Below are positions 1-6,988 of a stretch of 9,364 bases of DNA, piece after piece (the first letter of the stretch is position 1; every line of letters begins with the position of its first letter). The notes beneath the pieces are model-generated. The model did no database searches. It saw only the letters and a list, made by a program, of their open reading frames with translations, and was not told the DNA's origin. The stretch is from an uncultured bacterium (GTDB taxonomy: Bacteria; Chloroflexota; Anaerolineae; JACIWP01), in contig CAIQJD010000843.1 of NCBI GenBank assembly GCA_903872005.1, positions 1 through 9,364 of the forward strand, given 5' to 3'. The position numbers and the translations under genes were made by a program.

Positions 1-92
1 CAGGATCTACGCTTTTTCGATTGTAGAATGGTGCGGAATCTAGTCTGGGACGACCAGATAGCCCCAACAGGTGACCAAGAGGAGGATTGAAT
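1..92 (+). other. Upstream edge; open frame that may be the tail of a preceding gene
   Basis: Reading frame 1 has no stop from base 1 until TGA at 88-90, two bases before the gcvPA ATG, and its last residues would be GDQEED. The other two plus frames are closed by stops. An upstream gene ending inside the next gene's ribosome binding site would fit the tight packing of this block. However, 29 open codons are easily reached by chance, the third positions are less GC-rich than in the neighbours, and I do not recognise the peptide. The alternative is a short leader: TAGAAT at 24-29 resembles a -10 box, but no good -35 lies upstream of it in the window. No riboswitch structure is evident. Confidence 0.25.
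80..85 (+). promoter_or_regulatory. Ribosome binding site deciding the gcvPA start
   Basis: A perfect AGGAGG lies 7 bases upstream of ATG 93. The in-frame TTG at 87 would sit only one base after it, too close to be used, so ATG 93 is the start. Confidence 0.8.
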
Positions 93-1484
93 ATGGGTAA
101 GCCCTTCGTCCATCGCTATCTACCAAACAGCGCCCCCGGGGTACGTGAGGCGATGCTCAAAGCGATCGGGGTGCGCGACGTAGAGGAGATCTACGAAGAG
201 ATCCCGGCAGCGATTCGCTTCACCGGCGAGCTAAACATGCCGAAGCAGCCGGCCTCAGAACTTGAAGTCGCCAAGCGCATCACGTCCATGCTCGCGAAGA
301 ATAGAGCCACGGACCAGATGTTGAGCTTCATGGGCGCCGGCTGTTGGTCGCATTATGTGCCGGCCCTGTGCGACGAGATCAACGCCCGCTCGGAATTCCT
401 CACGGCCTATGCCGGCGAGCCGTATACCGACCACGGCCGCTATCAGGCCATCTTTGAATACCAGAGCATGATGGCCGACCTGCTCGAAATGGACATCGTG
501 GCCGGCCCAATGTTTGACGGCCCCTCTTCCGCCGGCGACGCGGCCATCATGGCCTCCCGCGTCACCGAGCGGCAGGAGCTACTCGTGCCCGGCACCGTCG
601 GGCCTGACCGGCTCACCATCCTGAAAGTCTACAGCGATCCGTGGCTCACCATCAAAATGGTGGACTATGACCCGGCCACCGGCGAGCTGGACCTGGCCGA
701 TCTGCGCCGCAAGATCTCCGCGAAGACCGCCGCAGTCTATGTGGAGAACCCGACGTACTTCGGAACCATCGAGTCGCAGTGCGAAGCCATCGGGCAGATC
801 GCGCACGATCACGGCGCGCTGTACATCACCTACGTCAATCCCGCCTCTCTCGGCATCGTCGCCCCTCCCGGCCAATACGGCGCCGACATCGTCTGCGGCG
901 AGGCGCAGCCCCTCGGCATCCACATGGGCTTTGGCGGCAACTGCCTGGGCATCCTCGCCAGCCGCGACGATGAACAACTCGTCTCGGCCATGCCTCCGTT
1001 CATCGTGGGCATGACCACCAGCATCACCGGCGAAAAGACCTTCTCGTGGCACACGCTCTTCGAGCGCACCTGCTACTACGCCCGCGACAAGGTCAAATCC
1101 TTCACCGGATCATCGTCCTGGCTGTGGGCCATTACGGCAGCCGTCTATATGGCGCTGATGGGCCCAGAAGGGATGCGGCAACTGGGCGAAGCCAACATGC
1201 AGAAGACCTACTATGCTATGGATCGCCTGTCCAAAATCAAAGGTCTCAAGACCCCCGTCTTCTCCGCGGCGCATTTCAACGAATTCATCGTCAATTTCGA
1301 TGCGACGGGCAAGACGGTGGCGCAGGTGAACCAGACCCTGCTGGCGCAGGAAATACTGGGCGGCAAAGACCTGACCCAACAGTTCCCACAGTTCGGCCAG
1401 TCCGCCCTCTTCTGTGTCACAGAGACGCATACCAAGAGCGATATTGACCGACTGGCTTCCGCGCTCGCGCAGGCAATTCGGTGA
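93..1484 (+). CDS. gcvPA: Glycine dehydrogenase (decarboxylating) subunit 1-like, divergent
   Basis: A 463-residue protein matching the N-terminal half (subunit 1) of the glycine cleavage P-protein in length and overall order. P-protein decarboxylates glycine and passes the aminomethyl group to the lipoyl arm of H-protein. Recognisable family blocks are YQAIFEYQSMMADLLEMD (about residues 117-134), the VENPTYFG region, YGADIV, the MGFGGN loop, GPEGMRQ, FNEFIVNF and the C-terminal VTETHTKSDIDRL. The catalytic lysine lies in the partner subunit, as expected. Two normally strong motifs are altered. The usual TPYQPEISQG region is TDHGRYQ (T112-Q118). The usual arginine/lysine-rich QAREQ..RR.K..SN.TT stretch is an aromatic segment with W319, H320, F323, Y328, Y329 and W343. 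AGGAGG fixes the start at ATG 93. The next gene begins 13 bases after the stop. The family is certain; glycine as substrate is not. Confidence 0.88.
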   Translation: MGKPFVHRYLPNSAPGVREAMLKAIGVRDVEEIYEEIPAAIRFTGELNMPKQPASELEVAKRITSMLAKNRATDQMLSFMGAGCWSHYVPALCDEINARSEFLTAYAGEPYTDHGRYQAIFEYQSMMADLLEMDIVAGPMFDGPSSAGDAAIMASRVTERQELLVPGTVGPDRLTILKVYSDPWLTIKMVDYDPATGELDLADLRRKISAKTAAVYVENPTYFGTIESQCEAIGQIAHDHGALYITYVNPASLGIVAPPGQYGADIVCGEAQPLGIHMGFGGNCLGILASRDDEQLVSAMPPFIVGMTTSITGEKTFSWHTLFERTCYYARDKVKSFTGSSSWLWAITAAVYMALMGPEGMRQLGEANMQKTYYAMDRLSKIKGLKTPVFSAAHFNEFIVNFDATGKTVAQVNQTLLAQEILGGKDLTQQFPQFGQSALFCVTETHTKSDIDRLASALAQAIR

Positions 1485-1497
1485 GGAGAAACGCAAG

Positions 1498-3075
1498 ATG
1501 AGCACTGAACCCACAGCTACCGAGCACTACGAACTGATCGAAACCGGCTATCACGCTGTGCGTTGGAACGAGCCAGTGATTTACGAGAAGTCGCGCCCCG
1601 GCTCCCAAAACGGGATGGTGGGCGAGGCTGAAGATGAGATCAAGAGCCAGGTGGGCGATGTCCTGGCCCGGATTCCGCCCCAGATACGCCGCAAGCAGAA
1701 GCCCAAACTGCCCGAGCTGGCCGAGCCTGAGGTGATGCGTCACTTCCTGCGCCTGTCTCAAGAGACATTCGGCTTCGATTCGGGCATCAACATCGGACTG
1801 GGCACATGCACGATGAAGTACAGTCCGAAGGTGAACGAGAAGCTCTCGCGCATGGCCAAGATCATGGAGATGCACCCCTTGCAGCCCGAAGAGACCGCGC
1901 AAGGCATCCTCGAGATCATGTACAATTTGCGTAACTGGCTGTGCGAGCTGGCGGGAATGGACGAATTCTCGTTTCAGCCGCGCAGCGGCGCGCACGGCGT
2001 CTACGCCAACGCGGCGATCATGCGCGCCTATCATCGCTCGCGCGGCGATCTCAAGCGCGATGAAGTCATCACCTGCGTCGTTTCGCACCCCTGTGACGCC
2101 GGCTCGCCGGCCGCGGCCGGCTTCAAGCTGATCACCCTCTACCCGGACAAGGACACCGGCGATGTCGGACTGGACGCGCTCAAGGCCGCCGTCTCCGAGC
2201 GAACGGCCGGCTTCATGTTCACGGTGCCCTACGACACCGGCGTCTTCGACAGCCAGATCGCGGAGTACTGCAAGGTCGTCCACGAGGCCGGCGGACTTGT
2301 CGCCTTGGACCAGGCCAACTTCAACGGCGTCATGACCCGGCTGCGGGCCGGCGATCTCGGCGCAGACATGATGCAGTTCAATCTCCACAAGAGCTTCTCG
2401 ACGCCGCATGGCTCCTACGGGCCGGCCACCGGCGCCGTCGGCTGCAAGCAATTCCTGCGCCGCTTCATGCCCACGCCCGTGGTCGAATTTGACGGCGCAC
2501 AGTACCATCTCAACTACAATCTGCCCGATACCATCGGGAAAGTCGGCGCGTTCTACGGCGTCGCCATCAACGCGATCAAAGCCTATGCCTGGATCATGGC
2601 CATGGGGAGCGCCGGCCTCCGCGAAGCCGCCGAATGGGCCGTCATCAACAACAACTACCTGATCAAGAAGATGCTCGCCGTGCCGGGCGTAGGCATCGCA
2701 TGGCCCAATCGCCGCAAGCTGCAAGAAGCCAGATTCCACCTGCAGAAGCTGAAAGCCGACACCGGCATCGGCTCGGCGGCGGTCAATCAGCGCCTGGCCG
2801 ATTTCGGGGTACAGACCTACTTCGAGAGCCATGAACCGATGATCGTGGCGGAGCCGGTGACGCCCGAAGCGAGCGACACCGTGAGCCGCGAAGACCTCGA
2901 CCGCTTCACCGAGGCATTCGCGCTCATTTCCCAAGAGGCGTACACCAATCCAGACATCATCAGGACGGCGCCACATCGCTGCACGGTGCATCAGATTCAC
3001 CATGAGCCGTTGGAAGAGTACGCCAAGTCCATCCCGACCTGGCGGCAGTACATGAAAAAACGAGACCTGAAGTGA
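1498..3075 (+). CDS. gcvPB: Glycine dehydrogenase (decarboxylating) subunit 2-like, divergent, PLP-binding
   Basis: A 525-residue protein of the P-protein C-terminal half, which carries pyridoxal phosphate and forms the active site with GcvPA. NLHKSFSTPHG gives the Schiff-base lysine K298. D271 in DQAN should pair with the PLP ring nitrogen. GLGTCTMKYSPKVNE and HPLQPEETAQG are the family's N-terminal landmarks. Departures from canonical subunit 2, recalled from Thermus: the AHG(S/T)NPA motif becomes SHPCDAG (S196, H197), LTNPNTLG becomes FTVPYDTG, DGANLNAIMG becomes DQANFNGVMT, the GGGGPGSGP loop becomes GSYGPATGA, and MHEFV becomes ARFHLQ. The C-terminus ends in a His-rich stretch (TVHQIHHEP) instead of the usual TPVRRLDE. 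ATG 1498 has GAGGAG at 1483-1488, nine bases upstream and overlapping the gcvPA stop. The open frame extends back to 1414 but has no ribosome binding site there. Translation with gcvPA is probably coupled. Confidence 0.88.
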   Translation: MSTEPTATEHYELIETGYHAVRWNEPVIYEKSRPGSQNGMVGEAEDEIKSQVGDVLARIPPQIRRKQKPKLPELAEPEVMRHFLRLSQETFGFDSGINIGLGTCTMKYSPKVNEKLSRMAKIMEMHPLQPEETAQGILEIMYNLRNWLCELAGMDEFSFQPRSGAHGVYANAAIMRAYHRSRGDLKRDEVITCVVSHPCDAGSPAAAGFKLITLYPDKDTGDVGLDALKAAVSERTAGFMFTVPYDTGVFDSQIAEYCKVVHEAGGLVALDQANFNGVMTRLRAGDLGADMMQFNLHKSFSTPHGSYGPATGAVGCKQFLRRFMPTPVVEFDGAQYHLNYNLPDTIGKVGAFYGVAINAIKAYAWIMAMGSAGLREAAEWAVINNNYLIKKMLAVPGVGIAWPNRRKLQEARFHLQKLKADTGIGSAAVNQRLADFGVQTYFESHEPMIVAEPVTPEASDTVSREDLDRFTEAFALISQEAYTNPDIIRTAPHRCTVHQIHHEPLEEYAKSIPTWRQYMKKRDLK

Positions 3076-3076
3076 C

Positions 3077-4183
3077 ATGAAGAGGCTGGGCCTGATTGTC
3101 AACCCGCTGGCCGGCATCGGAGGGAGAGTCGGTCTCAAAGGCAGTGATGGAGACGCGACCGTCAGGAAGGCGCTAGAGCTGGGAGCGATCCCCGCATCGC
3201 CGGCCCGAGCCGTGGAGACCCTGCGCGAACTTGCAACGGTCCGCGGAGAAATCGAACTCCTGACCTACCCGCGCGAGATGGGCGAGACGGAAGCGCGCGC
3301 CTGCGGCTTCGAGCCGGTCGTGCTGGGATCCATTCGGGAAGGGCAAACCACCGCCCAAGACACACGCGCCGCGGCCGCGGCGATGGTGCAACGCGGCATT
3401 GATCTGCTCCTGTTCGTGGGCGGCGACGGGACCGCGCGCGACATCTATCACGCGATTGGGGATGCCGTGCCGGTCCTGGGCATCCCCGGCGGCGTGAAGA
3501 TCCACTCCAGTGTCTACGCCGTCAATCCCAGACGCGCCGCGGATCTGGTGAAGGAGTTCTTGCTCGGCCGCGCCCCGGTGCGCGACATGGAAGTGATGGA
3601 CATAGACGAAGATCTCTTCCGCGCCGGCCGGGTATCGGCGCGCCTCTACGGCTATCTCAAGGTTCCGTTCGAGCGTCGTCTGGTGCAAGGGGCCAAAGCC
3701 GGCAGCGCCGTCTCAGCGGATAGGACGAAGCCGCTCGCACAGCACGTCGTGGATGCGATGGACGATACGACGTACTATGTCCTGGGGCCGGGAAGCACGC
3801 TGAAAGCCGTGGGCGACGAGTTATACATCAATAAGACGTTGTTGGGCGTTGATGTCGTCTATCAGAAGAGCCTCATCGGCAAGGACCTCAACGAAGAACA
3901 GTTGCTCCGCATCATTGACGGTCATCCGACAAAGATCATCGTCACGGTGATAGGCGGACAAGGCTACATCTTCGGCCGAGGGAACCAACAGATCAGCCCA
4001 CGCGTCATCGCGCAGGTGGGGCCGGCCAACATACAGGTGGTCGCCACCCTGGACAAGCTCACGGCGCTTGACGGAGCGCTTCTGGTGGATACCGGCGACG
4101 CCCAATGCGACCGCAGCCTGACCGGCCATGTCAAAGTGGTCACCGGCTACAACCAGTTCGCCATCTGGAAGGTAGAGGCTTGA
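3077..4183 (+). CDS. ATP-NAD kinase family protein (COG3199/AcoX-like)
   Basis: A 368-residue cytosolic protein with the diacylglycerol/NAD-kinase-type nucleotide-binding fold. It opens with LIVNPLAGIGG (about residues 6-16), carries the phosphate-binding GGDGTARD at 115-122, and has PGGVKIHSSVYAVNP at 137-151 and GGQGYIFGRGNQ at about 293-304, all hallmarks of the long COG3199 branch. Canonical NAD kinases (PpnK) are shorter and lack this C-terminal part. AcoX members occur in acetoin-dehydrogenase clusters, where their reaction is poorly established. ATG 3077 follows the gcvPB stop by one base and has no strong ribosome site, so translation is probably coupled to gcvPB. That spacing implies a functional link to the P-protein-like enzyme. 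NAD phosphorylation, another ATP-dependent phosphorylation or a ligand-sensing role are all open. Confidence 0.85.
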   Translation: MKRLGLIVNPLAGIGGRVGLKGSDGDATVRKALELGAIPASPARAVETLRELATVRGEIELLTYPREMGETEARACGFEPVVLGSIREGQTTAQDTRAAAAAMVQRGIDLLLFVGGDGTARDIYHAIGDAVPVLGIPGGVKIHSSVYAVNPRRAADLVKEFLLGRAPVRDMEVMDIDEDLFRAGRVSARLYGYLKVPFERRLVQGAKAGSAVSADRTKPLAQHVVDAMDDTTYYVLGPGSTLKAVGDELYINKTLLGVDVVYQKSLIGKDLNEEQLLRIIDGHPTKIIVTVIGGQGYIFGRGNQQISPRVIAQVGPANIQVVATLDKLTALDGALLVDTGDAQCDRSLTGHVKVVTGYNQFAIWKVEA

Positions 4184-4206
4184 CCCAATCCTCTGCCGCT
4201 CACTCA

Positions 4207-6000
4207 ATGCGTCGCGTCTCCGAGCATCTGTTCTGGCTTGAAGACACGTGCAGCGCCTACGCTGTCACCGCCGGCGATGGGACGCTGCTCATTGATTGCG
4301 GCACAGATATCCGCCCCGGAGCCAACCAGCTCGCCGGCCTGCCGCCGGTAGAGCTGGTTGTGCTCACCCACTTCCACCGCGATCAATGCGCGTCGGCGGC
4401 CGAATGGCGCCGGCAGGGCGCGCAGGTACTCATCCCCTTTGCGGAACGGCGCTTCTTTGAAGAGGCCGATCTTCAGCGCGCCGCATACGACACCTACAAC
4501 AGCTACGTATCGTACTATCCATGTTTCGCGCCGCTGGAAGACGTGCGGCCGGCGGAATACGTGTATGACTATGCGCGTTTTTCCTGGCGCGGCCTGCAAT
4601 TTCAGGCCCTGCCGCTGCCGGGGCACACCTTTGGCTCGACCGGCTACCTCTTTGAGCTGGATGGAGCGCGTATTCTGGCGTGCGGCGATCTGTTGAGCGC
4701 GCCCGGCAAGCTCCGCGACTACTACTGGGCCCAGTGGACGTACATGGATTTCACTGGACACGCCAACTACATGGAGAGCCTGAAGACCGTCGAATCTCTT
4801 CAGCCAACCCTGATCCTGCCGGGACACGGGAAGCCATTTCCACCCTCGGCGGCGAGCATGGCGGAGCTGCGGGCGGCCTTTGAAGAGACCTATGCGCTCT
4901 TCTACGGCCGGCCTTACGCCTACTTCCAACCGCAATTTCGGCATATCACCCCGCATCTGGTCGAGGTTTCGAATACGTGGGCCAGAACCTACCTCGCGCA
5001 TGATGACGCCGGCCATGCCCTGTGCATAGATTGTGGCTATGCCGCGACCAACCCCATTCAGCGCAACCCCCACCGTTTCGTGGATGGGCTGACCGCCGGC
5101 CTGGCGCGCGAGTTGGGCATCCATGCGGTGGAATGGTTCCTGTGCAGCCACTATCATGACGATCATCTCGCCGGCTACCCGACGCTGCGCCGGCTTTATG
5201 GCACGCGCTTTGCCAGCTCCCCGGAGCTGCAAGACATCCTGGAACACCCGGAACGCTACGAGATGCCGTGTCTCATGGCGGAAGCCTGCCCCGTGGATGC
5301 GGTCATTCCACGCGGCGAGGCATGGGAATGGCGCGGGATTCGCTTCTTCATGGAACAGCATCCCGGGCAGACGATCTATCATCACACGATCTGGTTTGAG
5401 GTGGATGGCAAAAAGTTCCTCTGCGCCGGCGACAACATCTCCGGCCTGGCTTTCGCCGAAAACCGCGACTTCATCTATTCGTTCATCCCGAAGAACCGCA
5501 CCCCCGTGAGCGCCTACGGCGACATTGTGCGGCGGATGCTGGAGCTCGCGCCGGACTACATCCTGCCCGGCCACGGGCCGGCGACCGCGTTCGACGTTTC
5601 CGACATGCAACGGTGGCGCGCATGGATGGAGCGCTGGACGCGCGCCTTCGGGCGCATGCTGGATCAGGATTCGCCCGACCGGGGCATGGATCCACGCTGG
5701 GTCGAGTTCTATCCCTATAAAGTGCGCGTGCGGCCCGGCGAAACGGTGCGCTTTCGCGTCAACGTCACGAACCATGACGCGCATGTCGGTGTGTGCCGGC
5801 TCCGTTTTCGGTCCGTCGCCGGCGTGGAACTCGCGCCGGCCGAGGCCCGGCTCGCTGTGCCGGCGCAAGGGATCGCCCAGTGTGAGCTTGTGGCGCGTTT
5901 CCCGTCGCAATTCCAAAGCCACTCCTTGATGATCACCGCCGACGTTACCTGGAACGACCACCATCTGGGTGAGATCGCCGAGGCCGTCCCCTTCTGGTAG
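4207..6000 (+). CDS. Tandem metallo-beta-lactamase-fold protein with C-terminal beta-sandwich
   Basis: A 597-residue protein with two MBL folds in tandem. Fold 1 (about residues 1-225) has HFHRDQ (H55, H57, D59, Q60), PGHT (H140), CGD (D161) and ILPGHG (H207). Fold 2 (about 245-465) has HYHDDH (H315, H317, D319, H320), HPGQT (H385, Q388), AGD (D409) and ILPGHG (H456). So each fold carries one glutamine where a metal-ligand histidine is usual, at different positions. A Trp/Arg-rich helix follows, then about 95 residues beginning near VRPGETVRFRVNVTN that look like an Ig-like (CARDB/NEW3-type) domain. No signal peptide is seen, so it is probably cytosolic. Start choice: ATG 4207 gives a natural first strand but has no Shine-Dalgarno. 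TTG 4180 overlaps the preceding stop (TTGA) with GGAAGG seven bases upstream, adding nine residues, and may be the real start. Substrate unknown; a hydrolase of thioesters, lactones or phosphoesters is a family-level guess. Confidence 0.87.
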   Translation: MRRVSEHLFWLEDTCSAYAVTAGDGTLLIDCGTDIRPGANQLAGLPPVELVVLTHFHRDQCASAAEWRRQGAQVLIPFAERRFFEEADLQRAAYDTYNSYVSYYPCFAPLEDVRPAEYVYDYARFSWRGLQFQALPLPGHTFGSTGYLFELDGARILACGDLLSAPGKLRDYYWAQWTYMDFTGHANYMESLKTVESLQPTLILPGHGKPFPPSAASMAELRAAFEETYALFYGRPYAYFQPQFRHITPHLVEVSNTWARTYLAHDDAGHALCIDCGYAATNPIQRNPHRFVDGLTAGLARELGIHAVEWFLCSHYHDDHLAGYPTLRRLYGTRFASSPELQDILEHPERYEMPCLMAEACPVDAVIPRGEAWEWRGIRFFMEQHPGQTIYHHTIWFEVDGKKFLCAGDNISGLAFAENRDFIYSFIPKNRTPVSAYGDIVRRMLELAPDYILPGHGPATAFDVSDMQRWRAWMERWTRAFGRMLDQDSPDRGMDPRWVEFYPYKVRVRPGETVRFRVNVTNHDAHVGVCRLRFRSVAGVELAPAEARLAVPAQGIAQCELVARFPSQFQSHSLMITADVTWNDHHLGEIAEAVPFW

Positions 6001-6065
6001 ATCACGCCGTCCCAAACACGCCATAGATCAATCCACTTCCACGCATAGACAGGGATGAGGACACG
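6001..6065. other. Short intergenic gap with ribosome binding site only
   Basis: Sixty-five bases separate the MBL gene from the dipeptidase gene. AGGG (6051-6054) and GAGG (6057-6060, five bases before ATG 6066) serve as the ribosome site. I see no convincing promoter and no hairpin with a T-run, so read-through from the upstream block is possible. Confidence 0.5.
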
Positions 6066-6914
6066 ATGAACAACCCAAACGATGACCAGGCGGCGCGGCG
6101 CGCCTATTGGATCGAGCAGATGGAAGCCGCCCACGATTTCATGAGCCGCGTCCTCGACTATCCGGTGCAGGAGTGCGGCGAGCCGCTGGTCTCTTTGCCG
6201 GCCGCGTCCGCCGCCGCCGGCGTAGAGGTGGCCTTCTCGGAAAGCCTCATGGCCGGCCGGCATCCCCGCCTCTTCTATCTGCGCGAGGGCCTCATCCCGG
6301 CCTTCGTCGGCGCGGCCGGCGCGTTGAATGCGCGCGGCTGGACGCTCAAGGTCGAAGACGGCTATCGCTCGCGGGCCATGCAACGCGACGGCGCGCTGCA
6401 ACCGCGCGTCCTCGACGTCGTGCTGCAAAAGGTCATCTGGGAGACCGGCGGGCAGGTTCCGACGCCGGAGCTGCTCTTCCGACGCTTGAGCGTCCTGGCC
6501 GCGACGCGCCCGAAGCAGGGCACCCACATGTCGGGCAGCGCCATGGATGTCTCCGTCTTGTGGTCGCAGAGTCGCACAGAAGTGGATCGCGGCGGCCCAT
6601 ACATCGAGCTGTCGGAGCGGACGCCCATGGGCTCGCCGTTCATCTCGGCCGAGGCGGCCGGCAACCGGACGGAGATCACCGCCATCATGCGCCGGCACGG
6701 CTTCGTCACCTATCCCTATGAATTCTGGCACTACTGCAAGGGCGACGCCTACGAGGAATATCTGACCCAGTCCGGCCGGCCGGCGCGCTATGGCGCGGTG
6801 GATTTCGAGCCGGCTACCGGCCGCATCACGCCCATCCCGAATCCGCGCGACTCGCTACACTCGCTGGAAGACATCCAGCGGCAGATCGTGACGGCGCTGG
6901 AACGATTGAAGTGA
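6066..6914 (+). CDS. M15D-family D-alanyl-D-alanine dipeptidase (VanX/DdpX-like)
   Basis: A 282-residue zinc dipeptidase. The VanX signature is complete. DGYRS holds the transition-state arginine R101. GTHMSGSAMD gives zinc ligands H154 and D161. EFWH gives catalytic base E219 and zinc ligand H222. PMGSPF and the NR..I..IM...GF segment before EFWH also match the VanX order. VanX is about 202 residues, so this member is longer. The extra length lies in about 30 more N-terminal residues before the arginine motif and a helical insertion between R101 and H154. No signal peptide or lipobox is present, so it should act in the cytosol. There it could hydrolyse D-Ala-D-Ala or related dipeptides in wall turnover or amino-acid recycling. 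No VanR/S/H/A partners are in the window, so a vancomycin-resistance role is not supported. GAGG five bases upstream supports ATG 6066. Confidence 0.87.
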   Translation: MNNPNDDQAARRAYWIEQMEAAHDFMSRVLDYPVQECGEPLVSLPAASAAAGVEVAFSESLMAGRHPRLFYLREGLIPAFVGAAGALNARGWTLKVEDGYRSRAMQRDGALQPRVLDVVLQKVIWETGGQVPTPELLFRRLSVLAATRPKQGTHMSGSAMDVSVLWSQSRTEVDRGGPYIELSERTPMGSPFISAEAAGNRTEITAIMRRHGFVTYPYEFWHYCKGDAYEEYLTQSGRPARYGAVDFEPATGRITPIPNPRDSLHSLEDIQRQIVTALERLK

Positions 6915-6943
6915 GCAGGGCGGCCCCTGGCCGGCGGAGCGCA

Positions 6944-6967
6944 GCAGCAAAAGAAGCAGCAAAAGAA
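6944..6967 (+). repeat. Two tandem copies of a 12-base A-rich repeat
   Basis: GCAGCAAAAGAA occurs twice back to back (6944-6955 and 6956-6967), followed by a purine-rich GGAAAAGGAAA tract. It lies between the dipeptidase stop and the GNAT ATG at 6989. If translation began at GTG 6911 it would encode AAKEAAKE. Confidence 0.8.
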
Positions 6968-6988
6968 GGAAAAGGAAATCAGGCGCCC

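Noticed and set aside
1..92. Glycine riboswitch ahead of gcvPA
   Set aside because: The available leader is too short and shows none of the paired glycine aptamer structure; a riboswitch further upstream cannot be excluded.
1417..3138. 573-codon open frame on the minus strand across gcvPB
   Set aside because: It is antisense to a gene with clear family motifs. Long antisense frames are common in GC-rich codon-biased genes, and the translation shows no recognisable domain.
4204..6024. 606-codon open frame on the minus strand across the dual-MBL gene
   Set aside because: Same cause: the plus strand carries two complete sets of MBL motifs, and the antisense product is Arg/His/Gly-rich without known motifs.
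5715..6731. 338-codon minus-strand frame spanning the MBL/dipeptidase boundary
   Set aside because: It covers two genes with strong motif support and the ribosome site of the second, so it is a shadow.
6066..6914. Vancomycin-resistance cassette based on the VanX-like gene
   Set aside because: No VanH, ligase or two-component genes are nearby, and the protein is longer than VanX; a chromosomal dipeptidase is simpler.
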